A stretch of DNA of 64,000 nt, from NCBI GenBank assembly GCA_963565915.1, contig OY751487.1, forward strand, positions 186,001 to 250,000, given 5' to 3'. How positions within the stretch are numbered: position 1 is the first letter of the stretch; each line of letters opens with the position of its first letter. The notes below the pieces were generated by a model. It was not told the origin of the DNA, searched no databases, and was given only the letters and a program-made list of their open reading frames with translations. The translations under genes were made by a program, and so were the position numbers. Of the stretch, positions 1 through 12,838 are shown in pieces. Source of the DNA: Entoloma clypeatum. Lineage: Eukaryota > Basidiomycota > Agaricomycetes > Agaricales > Entolomataceae.

Positions 1-3000
1 GTTGGCAGCCGGATTGGTATCTTCTAACACGAGCTCTCCCTTCCATGGATGTAAACCGTAGTTGAGGTAGAATGGGGTGTGCTTCGCCGCCTGATGTTCT
101 TTGTCATTGTACTGGAACTCTGCGATTGTGATCCATTCGGCCCAATCATCCTGTAGATGGTTGACAAAGTTTCGTAAGAACGCTTCCGTCTCCTGATGCG
201 ATCGCTCGGCCTGTCCATCAGTCTGTGGGTGGTATGCGGTGGACAGGTTCCTCTTGATCCCTAGCATGCGGCAGAGTATCTCCATGAACTTCGCGGCGAA
301 CTGCGGTCCCCTATCGCTGATGATCTTCTTGGGGATCCCATGAAGCTTCCATATCTGATCCCGATAGATCTTGGCTAATCCTTCAGCTGATAGTTCCACG
401 GTTGTCGGAATAAGGTGAAGCATCTTCGAATGTCTATCCGTGATGACCAGAATTGCGTTTTTTCCATCAGATTCTGGTATTGGTCCCACAACGTCGATTC
501 CTATGTCTTCCCATGGGTGACTTGGTGCTGCATGGGGATGTAGCAGAGCATGTCACTTTTGTCGGTTAATCTTGTTGCGTTGACAAGTGTCGCAACCCTT
601 CACATACTTCTTCACGTCATGCAGTATGGTAGGCCACCAGTAGGTGCGAGTGAGGAGTTCATGTGTCCGGTACTGTCCTGGATGTCCAGCCACCGGTGCA
701 TCGTGTGATTCAAACATCAATTCTTGTCGTAATTGTGGGTCTGGCGGGACATAGACTCATTCTCCTGCATAGGTGATCCCATTCTCCTGCTGATACCAAT
801 GAGGATTCTTTTTTAGGCCCTGCGCTACTTCTGTCTCCATGCGGTTTGAACCCTTGATGCGTGTGATCCACGGATTTTCAAAGGTCGTGATGTTTCCAAT
901 TTTGATGGAATCAGATGTTTCACCCCCTTCAAAGAATTGTTCCTCCGTGAACATCTCCATTTGTACCACATCTTCTGATTCCAACCGTTTCAAGAATAGT
1001 CCCTCCTTGAGCATTTGGTCACTGTCCTGTGGTTCGAGTTCCGCTTCATACCAGGGTAAGCGTGACAGGATGTCCGCTTTCGCATTGGTCTTGCTGGGCA
1101 CATGCTGTAATTCGAAGTCATAGTCCTGTAACTTCATTTTCCAGCGTCGCTGTCATTGATTTAGGTCCTGAGGACGACGAAAATATTCCAGGTTCTTGTG
1201 ATCGGTCAAGATCTCGAAACGTTCCCTGGCTTCAAGCAGGTAGTGTCTCCAATCTTTCAATGCTTCCATGACTGTCAGGAGTTCTTTGTCGTATATCTCG
1301 TAATTCTGTTCGGCCGCGGACATGGTCCGCGACAAGAATGCGATGGGGTGCCATTTGTCGTCTTGCTTCTGAGACAGTACTGCTCCAATTGCATAGCCCG
1401 ATGCATCGGTTTCCACCCTGAACTGTCCCTCTGGTTTTGGTAATGCCAAGACTGGTGCCGATGTAATTGCCCATATGAGACCTTCAAAAGCTTGCTGCTC
1501 TGTTGGTCCCCAAGTAAATGCTGTACCGCCTGTGAGCGCGGTGAGAGGTTTTGCGATGTTTGAGTATCCTTCAATAAAACATTGATAGAAGTTAGCAAAT
1601 CCAAGGAACTTCTGAACTTCCTTTTTTGATGTGGGTGCTCGCCAGTTTCGAATTGTATCCACCTTCTCAGTTTCCATCTCAACACGTCCCTCACCAACCA
1701 CATATCCCAATATAGGGCATTTCATTACTTCCCATAAACACTTCTTCTCCTTTAGGAACAAATCATTGTCCGATAGGATCTGTAGGATTTCTTCAGTGTT
1801 TCACACGAGTTCTTCCTTGGTTTTACCGATAACCACGATGTCATCCATGTAGATCACGCAGATACGTCGGCAGATCTGGTCCCGGAATAGACTAGCCATC
1901 ATTCGAGAGAACGTTCCCGGGGAGTTGCAAAGACCGAAAAACATGACCAATGGTTCGAACAATCCTCAGCTGGTGAGGAAGGCAGCTTTCCATTCATTGC
2001 CCTCCTTAATCCGGACGTTGTTATAGCCCCACATGATGTCCATTTTATTGAAGTAGACCGCATCTTTTAGTACGTCCAAGAGATCGGATATTCATGGGAG
2101 TGGGAACTTGTCTTTGACCGTGAATTTATTGACCATGCGGTAATCTTGTACCAATTGTTTGGAGCCATCCTTCTTGTTGATGAAGAAGCAAGGGGAGGCA
2201 TAAGGTGATTTGGACGAGCGGATCTTTCCTGTTGCTAGACCCTCGTCAATGAATGTGTCCAATTCCTCTTGTTCATTTTGTGTCATGAGATATGTATTTC
2301 CCTCTAGTTCCTTTGGTGCGTCTGGTGTAAGGTCGATACCATGGTCCCATTCCCTCTCCTTTGGGATCTTATCAAAGTTCTCTTTCTCGAAAAGATGAGC
2401 AAATCGTTCAACATATGAGGGTTGTTTGGTTGTGGGAGGTGGTGTGGGAGTGACAGCTTCCAAGATAGGGTCTCCAGGCTTCCATTTCTGATCCGACTTT
2501 TTGGGTGCATCTTTGTTGCGCACCTCAACCATGCGAACCTGGTCTTTGCGACCATTAAGGTTAATCCTGAAATCCGAGTGTTTGGTTCAACATGTTGTTG
2601 GGCACTGGTTAAATGTTACCGCGCCGGTTGTCCAATTGATTGTGGGGTTGTGGTGTACCAACCAGTCATGTCCCAAGAGCATGTCCATCCTCCCAATGTC
2701 CAGTACCATTGCTTCCATGGTTTCCTGATGCGCTCCCAAATCCAGTTTGACTTCGGCAAGTTGGCTCGCTTTCTGTTGTTGATTTGGTGATCCATCCGCA
2801 TTCAGAATTGCTATGGGTGGTATTCCTCGCGTGGGGAGGTTCTGTTCACATACTATTCTGGGATGGATACATGTGTGTTCACATCCGCTGTCCACCTCGG
2901 GTCGGATAACCTTTGGTCCTCGTCGTGTTTTGAGCTGAGCTAACAGCCTGATTTCTCGTCTTTTTGGAGGTTTATCTCCCTTCACAATCTTAGTCGACGC

Positions 3001-3098
3001 AGCGGCTTGCTTGGCAGGGATGACATAGGTTCTATTGTCTGCAGTCATACAAGGCAAGCAAGTCCATTTAATAGATAAGGGTTGTGACTTAGCGTTGT
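1..3098 (-). pseudogene. Gypsy-1 Pol remnant (protease, RT, RNase H, integrase)
   Basis: Broken Pol. Recognisable pieces in order: a retropepsin-like segment with the V-D-S-G-C-E-H motif near 2890, RT with the Y-M-D-D active site near 1850, RNase H with V-E-T-D-A-S-G near 1415, and an integrase zinc-binding region near 600-720. Compared with the intact frames at 33477-37118 and 52776-56453, it has in-frame stops at about 1967, 1801, 1142, 756 and 550 plus loss at 2094. CGA to TGA changes dominate. It cannot make a functional polyprotein. The catalytic integrase core is partly present at 1-540 and the chromodomain lies outside the window. Confidence 0.9.
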
Positions 3099-3964
3099 TT
3101 AATCGGACCCTTCAGGAAATCCTTCTTGTCGGCTTCTAAGATTGTGGTTTCATCATTCTCGGCATCTTCCTCGGCCACCTTCCTAACCCTTCTGGAGTTC
3201 TTCTTCGGCTTGCGGCAGTTGCACGCGATATGGCCTTCTAGGTCACAGTTGAAACACTTGCAACCATCTTTCTTCTTTGGAGCGCTACAGTCTTTAGCCA
3301 GATGACCGAAGCATTGACAGTTGTAGCAATGGGCTACCCCTGCTTTGTTGATCTCCATGGCCTTGCCCTGACCACCATAAGTGGTACCCGATCCGGTGCG
3401 CATGTCGCCGCCACCTCGGATGACCAGTGCATGTCCTTCCATCTGTCATCCCTTGTTTCGGATCTCCTTTGCGTAATCGGTGTACATCTTGCCATCGCTA
3501 GCCACTTGTTCAGAGATTCTGCGGTTGACATTTTTCTCTAGGATGTATTTCCCAGTTTCTTCGCCAAGGTTTGACAGTCCCAAGAGTTCTTCAAATTCAT
3601 CCAAGAATTCATCAACAGTGCGTTTCTCTTGTTTCAGGACTTCGAGTCTTGCTTTGGCAGCGACCGACTTGTTGGCGATGGAGAATCGTGTGGTGATATC
3701 ATCGGAAAAACCTAGCCAGGTGATGTTCTCGTTGTCAGCAGTAAGAGCGTCTAACTTGTTACTGGCCCAGTGTCTGCCGGACCCTTCCATCATGCGGGAT
3801 AGTACCGCAAGAATCTTCTGATCGTCTGTGAGGCTCTTTTGGAACCTGATGTATAGTTTGGTGGCTTTCCACCACTTGTCAAAGGTGTATCTGTCCTTGA
3901 ACATCCCCGGATCCTTGATGATCTTGGATGTATCCATTGTTTGTACAGCCGGAGCTTCTGCCAT
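3099..3964 (-). pseudogene. Gypsy-1 Gag remnant with two zinc knuckles
   Basis: Capsid/nucleocapsid protein of Gypsy-1. The start Met-Ala-Glu-Ala-Pro matches the Gag start of Gypsy-2 and Gypsy-3. Two CCHC zinc knuckles (C-x2-C-x4-H-x4-C) lie at about 3220-3330, with lysine/arginine-rich linkers, which is the normal nucleic-acid-binding tail. A TGA at about 3442 splits the frame; the sister copies read CGA there. A one-base loss near the 3' end also disturbs the Gag/Pol overlap. Confidence 0.88.
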
Positions 3965-4755
3965 GTTTAGAGTCTGCGGAGGAGAAGAGGAGTCGGGTTG
4001 TTGGGATGAAGATGGGGTTCGGGATACAGGTAAGGATTGAAAATGAGTCCCTGTTCTAGGCGTCTGTTCAATATCTGACTGCGCGGAGTCAAAAGTAAAT
4101 TCGTCAGGGGACTCGTCGGCGGAATCGGTGGCAAAACGTTCAGAGTATTTCCTCTGTAAATCTCTAAGGAATCTCTGTTCCTGCGCGTCTGTTGGTCTCG
4201 AGAAGGGGTCAAGTCTCTTGTTTCGTGCCCAGCGGTTGTACTCGGTCTGTTGTTCTTCGGTGGTGAAGTGGGCGTAGATCTGCTGCTTCGAGTAAGACGT
4301 GATGATGTGGCTCTGGGACGTCTCGATGTGAGCGTCCTAATCAATCTTCTGATAACGGTTGTCTGGACACCGATAAACTCTCTGATCTCTGTGATCCGAC
4401 CTGTCTGAGGTCCTTCTTGAACGCGAAAACTTTTGAGTTCGTTCTGTCAGGCGTTGTAACGTGCGATCTGGTGTTGCCGAGCAAGATGGATGCTCTCTGC
4501 TATCTCGCCGTGGGGGCGATGCTCGTCGTTGTCTAGTTCTTCGTCAAGCACCTGCTGTAGGATGCGACGGATCTCCAATTCGATGTACTGCTGGATGAGT
4601 GTAAAATCGATACTGTCTCGAGGACTTAGCTCCTCCTGTCGGGCTTCTGGCATGCTGAATGGGTTACTGGTGAAGTCTTCAAAGAAGCGCGACGTCTTGA
4701 CTCGTCTGGTAGTTGCTCTCTTCGCTCTGGGCGAACCTAACGAGATTTAGCAGTT
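3965..4755 (-). other. Gypsy-1 long leader with open frames lacking clear ATG
   Basis: The stretch between the 5' LTR and the Gag ATG. As in the sister elements it holds a long open frame rich in charged residues (about 4653-4447) followed by a second region open in another frame. In this copy a TGA sits at about 4449. The ten-base sequence tgctaaatct just inside the LTR is the decayed self-primer binding site. Confidence 0.6.
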
Positions 4756-5157
4756 TGTTATGCTTAACAAACCGTTCCAAGGTTTGGGCAGAGTATGCAG
4801 GAAAGTGGAAAGGCGAAGAGCAAAGTGATTGCTAAATCTAAGGAATCTACTATAGTACAAGAGGTTTATATAGGTACTGACTATAGGCGGTAGCGGATGA
4901 GTCAGTACTGCGGAAGGCAGTGCGCATGAGTAAGGCGACTGCAGAAGGCTATGTACAGTGAGTAAGCTGACTGCGGAAAGCGAGTCAGCGCGGGAGCAAA
5001 GTATACTAAAGGGGATGATGAAGTAATGTAATGAGTCAGACTGGGAATCGAAGGTTGCGAAAGTAGAGGTTAGACATAGTGAGTTCGTAAGAGGGCGCCG
5101 AGTCGGGCCGATAGGTAAAAGATATGACGTGGTCCTCATACCGTAGAGTCCGTAACA
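4756..5157 (-). repeat. Gypsy-1 5' LTR
   Basis: 402-bp LTR with the family's ends (tgttacgga...gcttaaca-type on the minus strand). It contains the TATA-like tatataaa near 4870 and the agatttagcaa segment at the inferred transcript start. The U3 part is longer and different from the LTRs of Gypsy-2 and Gypsy-3. The outer flank begins gtata, a possible 5-bp target duplication whose partner is off the window. Confidence 0.88.
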
Positions 5158-5221
5158 GTATATAGCCATTCTGTGGTGTTTTTCGCAGATTTGTTGTATA
5201 AACTATGCTTCCACAATGTTC

Positions 5222-5524
5222 AATATGATGTATATGTTACATATAATATATATAGTACAAAGTGAAGTGAGTACTATGAGTGTAGGTGGGTGAAAAATAC
5301 CAAAAAAGCGCACTTATATCTAAGAAGGAGGGATGCTCCCCCTGGGCATGTCCATTAGCATCCTATTGGTACAGTGGACACCTAGGGGTAAGATGTCTTG
5401 AGCTAGAGAGAGTAATATCAAGGCATGCACTCTTTGGGTACTTTTCATCCACTTACACATATATATATGTAGTACTCACTTCACTTTGTATTAGATATAT
5501 CATATGTAACATATACATCATATT
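5222..5524. mobile_element. Hairpin MITE / fold-back element (about 303 bp)
   Basis: The first 21 bp, starting aatatgatgtatatg, are an exact inverted copy of the last 21 bp. Similarity continues inward imperfectly for about 90 bp per arm, including the agtgaagtgagtact block and the tttttcacccac block. There is no coding capacity. This is the structure of a non-autonomous MITE or fold-back element. The superfamily is not clear: the termini are AT-rich and no unambiguous target duplication was found. Confidence 0.7.
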
Positions 5525-5872
5525 ACATCAGCAAACCCTGGGTGGGCTATATAGCCCTGTGCAGATCTATGCAGATTCCTGCAGGGCTGAAGTTCCAAAG
5601 ACAAGGTATATGCTACATGCAGCTCTGCAAAAGCTCTGCAAAAGCTCTGTGCAGCTTCACTACCATCTTTTGCAGCTCTTTACACTTTTACTCCATTCTT
5701 GCAAACCTCCACAGATTCTGGACAGGTTCATAGGCCTCCAGACTCTGTTACAACTTACACTCATAGAGCATTCTATTTTATCAATAAAACATGTTTGAGA
5801 ATAAGAAATGTATATTTTTCCATGCTATTTATTACAACCGACAAGGTAACAGTATTGTCTCTCCTGGCCATT
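5525..5872. other. No gene recognised; short gcaaaagctct repeats
   Basis: No convincing coding sequence. Around 5630-5690 a short gc-t-ctgcaaaagctct motif is repeated two to three times. Nothing else recognisable. Confidence 0.5.
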
Positions 5873-6930
5873 GCCCCTCGCAGCCCCCACCTGCACCACG
5901 CATGTGCTGGCGTTTCTTGTGTCATTGTCCGCCCATGGTCCCACTCCCTCCCTTGTGCCCCTCCTGCCGTCCTTGAAGTGTTCCGTGTGTCGCTCCTTGC
6001 AGCCCCCACCTGCGCCGCACATGTGCTGGCGTTTACTCATGTCATCGCCCACCCATGGTCCCACTCCCTCGCCTGTATGAGGCCTCTCGCAACCCCCACC
6101 TATGCCAGCGTGTGTGCTGGCGTTCCTCGTGTCATCACCTGCTCTTGGTCCCTCTCGCGTCGTCCCTCTCGCGTCCCGCCATTCTCGCATGTTTTGTTAG
6201 TGGTGTGACATGCTGTGAATGGCAGGGTACTTACCTATACAGTAGCTCTGTGGGCCTTGACAAAGGCCTCAACGGAGGAGGGACGGACAGAGAGGGAGGG
6301 AGTGGAGGGAGGGAGGTGGGGACAGCAAGAACTTAGACATGGCAAGATTAATACTCGGCAAGTTCCAGGACCAGGCACGATGATGTCGATGAAACATCGG
6401 CACTTGCCAACCTCGGCAACGGCCGAAAGTCGAAAAATATTCCAAGTCCCATATCACGTCTTCTTGCCTCCCATCACCTCCTCCACTCGCTTCTGCCCCC
6501 CTCCTCTGTCTGTCCCTCCCCCGTCCGTTCACATGAGGGCTACGGAGCCCACTTATAGGTAAGTCCTCTGCCATCCATGGCATGTCACATCACTAACAAA
6601 ACATGAGAGAACGGCAGGACGCGAGAGGGACATGAGAGGGACGACACGAGAGGGACCAAGGGCAGGCAAAGACACAAGGAACGCCAACACACACGCTGGC
6701 ATAGGTGGGGGTTGCGAGGGGCCTTGCACAGGCGAGGGAGAGGGACCACGGGTGGGTGATGACACAAGAAACACCAGCACACGTGTGGCGCAGGTGGGGG
6801 CTGCGAGGAGTGACGCACAGGACACTTCAAGGATGGCAGGAGGGGCACAAGGGAGGGAGTGGGGGCATGGGCGGGTGATGACACAAGAAACGCCAGCACA
6901 TGCGCAGTGCAGGTGGGGGCTGCAAGGGAC
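5873..6930. repeat. Large inverted repeat whose arms contain tandem repeats
   Basis: The left arm (about 5873-6256) returns in inverted orientation as the right arm (about 6541-6930). Each arm carries about three copies of a 90-120 bp unit starting cagcccccacctg and containing gtgctggcgtttc and cccatggtcccactccc. Units begin near 5881, 6000 and 6090 on the left and are mirrored on the right. The centre (6257-6540) is also partly self-complementary: ggacggacagagaggg on one side and ctctgtctgtccctcc on the other. Protein readings in the arms are mirror images and low complexity, so I do not call genes. This is a fold-back element or an inverted minisatellite. Confidence 0.8.
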
Positions 6931-7816
6931 ACACACGCGAGGGATGATGCGCCTGGAGGCATGAGGGGGACATTTTGCACATTCTTCATGTTGTAGCACT
7001 TGGATTCAATAAAATTCTCCCAACCCATTTTTTCGTGAATTGCTGGATCATATTAACATGTTTCTATGAAGATGTTGTAAAGGGTTCCTAGTTACTTTTA
7101 CAGGGCTCTGGATTCTCTTACAATCTATATATGACTCCATAGAGACTGTATCATCTCAAGGGGGTGGCGGGACCCGAATCCCGAACCTGACATGGGTGGG
7201 GGGGGGGGGTCTAGGTGGTCGAACAAAAAAAGTTGACACCCCCCGGATCAACGATTGATAGGGTTCAAATACAGCTCAAATAAGGCAGTCCTCAGTCCAT
7301 TTGTTATTTTGTTGACCAGAAAGAAGCCTGAGGATCCCTTTGGGACCTCGCCGTCACTGTCGACAACGTCAAATAAGTGAATCAATAGTTGTACAGAATG
7401 AAACACTTCTCCTATTTGAACTTCCACTGAGCTCGGCGTCGCTGACAATGGCAAAGAGCAAAAAACAGGAGTATGATTGCACCAAACGAGCTCGAAACTC
7501 TAAAGCTAACTTCTAAATGACAGAAATGGCGAACAATTCCATCATGGAAGCACTCTGGAGTGTCCGGATTGTGGGCAGAACATCCAAGTCGGTACTGGTG
7601 GCCAGAAGAACCTTGAAGCTCACCGTTCCTCGAAAAAATGTCGTGCAAAGGCAACTGGGTGGAAGAGGGTACCAAAGCTGAACCTGTCCTGTGATGTTTG
7701 GGCTATGAGTTCGCACCGAAGGGTTGGTGTTGTGATAGTTGTAAGCCAAACGTCCGTCGGCGCTATGTCTAGATGTCTCACTTGCATATGTTTTGATGTC
7801 ATGCAATATTACATAT
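6931..7816. other. Unassigned stretch; possible decayed coding fragments on minus strand
   Basis: No firm gene. A 12-G run lies near 7198-7209. On the minus strand between about 7806 and 7248 there are short open pieces that could be exons of a broken gene, including one hydrophobic stretch near 7440-7500, but no family is recognised and no start or splice pattern is convincing. Confidence 0.3.
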
Positions 7817-8016
7817 TGGTGAGAGCGGTTGAGGCTGATAAGAGCGATGGAGCTGGTTAAGAGTCAAGAGACAACTTGTTGATATTGACAGTTTCCTGGT
7901 CTTATATACCGTACTACTGTTTGTACCAACCAAATAAGTATGTAATCGAAGATATGTAAATGGTCACATGATGTAATCTAATCTAATCTAACCTACATGA
8001 TGGAAAAGTTTCAACA
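7817..8016 (-). repeat. Copia-1 3' LTR (truncated)
   Basis: 200 bp nearly identical to 13278-13477, from tggtgagagcgg to tttcaaca, including the short aatct microrepeat. The outer part of the LTR (copy at 13166-13277) is missing or too diverged to align. Confidence 0.8.
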
Positions 8017-8084
8017 CCCCCCCCATATTTAGTACATACTTCTAAATACATTTTTACTTTTTCCCATAGGTACTCTTTCTTCAT

Positions 8085-11000
8085 CTAGTTTTTAAGTAAT
8101 CCAAAGTACAGGATAAACTTGTTGAAGAGGATTTTCCCCAGATTCTTAGTTAAAAGGTCTGCGGGGTTATTCACTCCTTCGATGAATTCGACCGTAATAA
8201 TCCCTTTGGATACTTTTTCCCTGACAAAGTGGAATCGCATGTCGATGTGCTTGGATCGCTTCTCAGTTACAGGATTGGATGCGATAAAGACGGAGCCATT
8301 GTTGTCTCCATAGATTGGAACTGATCCGATCTGCATTCCAAGTTCGGCAAGCATGCTTCTAAGCCATGTCACTGCGCGACTGCAATCTGATAGCGCCATG
8401 TACTCTGCTTCTGTGGAAGAGAGGGCAATGGTTTTTTGCGCCGATGAAACCCATGTTACTGCACCAGCAATATGAAGTAACCAGTGGTGGACTTTCTGGT
8501 GTTTTTGTCTGACGCCCAATCGGAGTCTGTAAAGGCGTAGATTCCTTTCCCAGAATCACCATCATACATGATCGCGTAATCTTTCGTTGCCTTCAAATAC
8601 CTGCAAATATCCCTTGCCACTTCTAAATGGCGTTTGATAGGGTTTGCGGAAAATTGGGACATTTTGATCATGGCGAAACAAATGTCGGGTCTTGTCCCGA
8701 TCATTAAGTACAATAGTGATCCGATGACGGATTGGTACTTGGATCTGAGTTCCACATTGGGTTCATCTTCGGACTTCATGGGTTTGTAGCCCGTCAGGAG
8801 TGGGGTGTGGGTGGCATTGGATTCGCTCATCCCCATTCATGTGAGAATTTTCTCAAGGTAAGGTACTTGATCAATGAAAATCCTCTTCCCACGTTGCCTT
8901 ATTTGGATTGAGAGAAATTCTTTTGGTTCCCCATCAGGGACTAGGTGGCCTAGGTCCCTACATTCCCATGTTGTCATGAAGGCCTTCTTCTTTTCTAGCA
9001 TGTATTCCCGGTTTGTGCCGAGAAAAGCAGAGTCATCGACATAAATGACGGCGATCACAGTTTCCCCTTTGGTATATGTGTGAATAAAAACTCCCACATC
9101 GGAGTGAAGCCGGACAAAGCCGAGCTTTTTCATGGAGGAATCGAGTTCCCTCCACCAGGCTAATGCGGCCTGCTTGAGTCCGTATAGGGCTTTGTATAGT
9201 TGGTACACGAGGTGTTCTTTCCCTTTTACTATGTAGCCCTCAGGCTGTCGCATGTAAATGACTTCACGGAGCGTTCCATAGAGGAAGGCTGATGAGACGT
9301 CCAAAAGTGTCATGAACCACCCTTCAAGGGCTGTCAATGCCAGTATTAGTCGGACGGTTTCATATCTTACGACTGGTGAGAAGATCTGATCAAAGTCGAT
9401 CCCTTCTACCTGTGAAAAGCCTTTTGCGAAAAGGCATGCTTTCAGACGCCCGTCGGACTTTTTGTTATAAACCCATTTGTTCCTTAGAGCTTTCCTCCCT
9501 GTAGGTAGGGGTACTAACTCTGTGATCACCCTGCGGCTTTTGAGCATGTCTAGCTCTTTTCATTCTGCCGCATACCAATCTTCTTTGTTTGGAAGAGGGT
9601 ATATATCTTTGTGTGACATTTCAATGATGCCCACTTGGATAGAGATTGCCTCCATTAGGAGATCATTCATCCATGCCATTTGACCACCTAATCTACGTCT
9701 TCAATCCATTTTTTCAAGATCAGAAGCAGGGGTGTCTTCCCCATAGATGCTACCTGGCATTCTCCAAACTCGTTGTTCCCTGATTGGTCGATCTGGTACT
9801 TGTTCGGGTTCCGGAGTGGGTACTCGTGGTTCATCATCAGGCTCGCTAGATGGCAAGTCATCGTCTGATTCAGGGTGATCCTGTCCAGTGGGAACAGGGT
9901 CGTGAGGTTTTTTGTAATGACTGTCATTGTCATCGTTTCCGGGGATGAGGTCCTCAAACTCATCAGCTGGTTCTGGGTTTTCCATTTCTGGATGGCTTTC
10001 TGGCAAAGGGTCGATGTGGCATCTAGGGTACTTGCTTTCATCAAAGATAGCTTTCCCACCCATGAAAATTGTATTAGTCTCAGGATCCATGAAACGGTAT
10101 CCTTTGACCCCTGGTTTTGATCCGAGATAAATCATCAATCAAGATCTAGACTCCAGGGAATTTCTACGTTTTTTCTTTGGGCTATACACATATGCCTGAC
10201 ATCCGAAGACTCTGATGCTTGACATATTGGGGATCTCATTGGTCACCCTGAAGTAAGGGGTATTCCATTCGAGACACTGCATGGGGGTTCTGTTGTAGAG
10301 AAACGCTGCATGTTCCAAACAGAATTTCCACCACATAGGGGGTAAGCACGCGTCGAAGCGCAAGGCCTGAGATTTCTCCCACAGGGTTCGATTTATCCGT
10401 TCTGCTCTACCGTTCTGCTGGTGCTGATACAGGAGCGTGACGTCGACCAGAATTCCATGATCGGCAAGTACATCCTTGTATTCGTTAAACTCTCCACCTC
10501 CATCAACTCGCCATTTTTTAGGAGTGGCGGCGAACTGATTCTGGATCATCGCAAGAAATTGTCGCAGTGCCGTGATGGCATCCAACTTCTTTCTAAGCAG
10601 GACAACCCAGACGTGGGATGAAAAATCATCCAAAAATGTGAGGAAATATTTATATTTATGATATGATGCTGTGGATATCTGTTTGAGATCGGAATGGATT
10701 AGATCAAAGGTTTTGGTTGCCCTTGTCATCGAATTGGGATATGACTAATTCGGCATTTTCCCTTTGAGGCAACCTGTGCAACTTTCCTGTGATTTCTCAC
10801 ATACTAGTGTTTCAGGTACCCCTTTGGTACTGATGGGAATCTTTTGGAGTGCTTGATCATTTGGGTGACCAAGGCGCTTGTGCCATGTTTCGACAGTGAT
10901 TTCGCTCGAGATCACATGGATCTGGTCATAGCGTATTTCAGTGTCTAACCAGTAAATGGTTTGACCAAGGATGTGGGGCGAAAACTGGATTTTGTTCAGC

Positions 11001-12838
11001 CCTTTAGAGATGTTGATTTCTCCACAAGTCCTGTCTACTTTGTAACCATGGTTAAGGAAGATGCCTAGGGACAATAGGCGTGTGTCCATGTCCGGGATGT
11101 AGAACACCAGTCTGAGAAGATGGGTTTTAACTTCCCCATTTAGAGTGTGCCGTACTGGAACGGCCCCAACTCCGAGAATTTCCAGTTTTTTCCCTTTAGC
11201 TGCAGTTTGGACAAAACACTTGACCATGAGAGGTCTATAATATGCGAAGTCCTTAAACTCATAGGTGAAGTGTAAAGAGGCGCCGGAATCTAAGATCCAT
11301 TGCACGCGTTCTTTTTCCTTACAATGTGTACAAGAGGCAAAATGTTTAATATATTTTTTGCGTAGATCACTGCTGAAGTGATCTACGCACTCTGTACTGA
11401 TACTAGCTAATATATTATACGTCTGTTGAGAGACATAATTAGCATTCCGCATTTGGTAAGGTTTGAAAGAAGGGTTTGACAAACCGTCTAGTTCGATCTC
11501 GTCCACAAGCTCGTCTGGCCCCATCCGTTCTTGGTCTATGTCCATCATCCGCAGCGATTGGTCTAACGGCGGAGTTACTCGACGCTGTTTAGTTGGCCTC
11601 TCGTCGATGTCTGGAATGATGGTGTCCAAGATATGAAGATTTGACCGAGAGGGTCAGGCGCCAATTTCTCAGGCGAGTTTCTTCACCCTCTCGTTCTTTT
11701 TCCACACTGACGGCTTTCCAGAAGGAAGCCCGGTGTACTGGGAAGGAGGAGGGTTCATGTGTTGCAGTAGTGACTGCATCCTTTCTGACTCAGGTTGTAC
11801 AGTAAAGGAAGTCTTTCCGCGACCGGTTATGGTGGTGAAAGAAGGTGCATGATAAGAAGCAGGGCAACGAGGGGGTTGCTCAATGGCGGGTGCAATGAAC
11901 TCGACCATCTCCTCAACGTGGTCGGAGTTGTTGTCTGCGTTGTTGGCGCGCTTCTTCTGGTTGCGCCAGTGTCCCTTTCCCTTCTTCTTTTCAGAAGCAG
12001 TACTCTTGTCAGTCGAGTTAGGCTGCTCGTCAGTGTTGTTACGTGAGGTACTCGGCGCTGATTGCCTTTCCCATTTGGGGTCTTGCCCCTTTCGCTTAGT
12101 CCCGGAGATTTTCTGGGCCTGCTCGTTGGATGCCCGAGTAGACCCTATTGCATACTTGCGCCTGTACTCTGAAACGATGCTGTCGGTGATGGCCTGCCAT
12201 GTGAAGTCATCGGCGTCGTAGACCTGAAAGAGGGCGGTGGAGAGAGATGACCAAGCATCAGGAATGGCACTTGCCAAGATCATAGCCTGCATCAGATCAG
12301 GCACAACGAATTTTGAGTCGCTAAGGCGAGTGAAGAGTGACCCAAGGCGCTCGATTTCCGGCACAGGGTCCCGACCAGAAAGTTTGAAAGAGGCTGTGGC
12401 TTTGAAATCGCCAAATATGGTGGCGGGGGAGACTTTTGAATATGCATCCTTCAATGATGTCCAGGCATCTTTTGAGGACTTGGCGTCCTTGATGTGCCTC
12501 CTGATTGCCTCAGAGACTTTGAGGCGGATGGAACCCAGAGCCATGTTGTCGTCCCTGATCCAAATCTTCCTTTCCTTGTGGAAGGCGGGTTGGTCGACGG
12601 TAGTGGTGACCACTGGAGGTTGGGTTGCAGAGGCAGGGGTGGAGACCATGACCGTAAAGTCGGCGATGTCAGGGCGCTCAATGTCGCCTGATACGATGCG
12701 CCAGACTCCTTGATGGAGGAGATAGGATTTCATTTTCTCAGCCCAACTCTGGTAGTCAATGCCGTCGAAGACGGTGATGGAGTCGAGGGCGGAGCGAGAG
12801 GTAGATATTTTTAATGAGTCTAAAAGGAGTTCTCCCAA
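8085..12838 (-). pseudogene. Copia-1 Gag-Pol polyprotein, broken
   Basis: One continuous frame from the Met at 12838. Order: UBN2-like Gag without a clear zinc knuckle; protease with W-I-L-D-S-G-A-S near 11290; integrase zinc-binding H/C residues (W-H-K-R-L-G-H, C-x2-C) near 10880-10760; integrase core; RT with Y-V-D-D near 9030; RNase H near 8400-8200. Breaks are in-frame stops at about 11667, 11650, 10742, 10136, 9698, 9560 and 8834, mostly TGA, plus one frameshift near 8500. No other coding gene lies inside. The single-frame Gag-Pol layout is typical of many Copia elements. It is inactive. Confidence 0.92.

Larger units (their letters stand above)
1..5157 (-). mobile_element. Gypsy-1: partial, decayed Ty3/Gypsy chromovirus
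   Basis: Minus-strand LTR retrotransposon whose 3' part lies beyond the left edge. Reading leftwards: 5' LTR (5157-4756), leader, Gag (from 3964) and Pol (from about 3098). The order protease, RT, RNase H, integrase places it in Ty3/Gypsy, and its proteins are close to Gypsy-2 and Gypsy-3. Stop codons break it repeatedly, for example near 756, 1142, 1967, 2094 and 3442; several replace a CGA arginine codon of the sister copies by TGA. Its LTR is 402 bp against 367-369 bp in the sisters and its U3 differs, so it is an older or separate subfamily. The left boundary and its target duplication cannot be seen. Confidence 0.93.

Noticed and set aside
4747..5169. 140-codon minus-strand frame
   Set aside because: It is the Gypsy-1 LTR itself; promoter sequence rather than coding.
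5699..6208. 169-codon plus frame with a mirrored frame at 6553-7028
   Set aside because: Pro/Ser/His-rich readings of a palindromic tandem repeat; the mirror symmetry shows they are by-products of the repeat.
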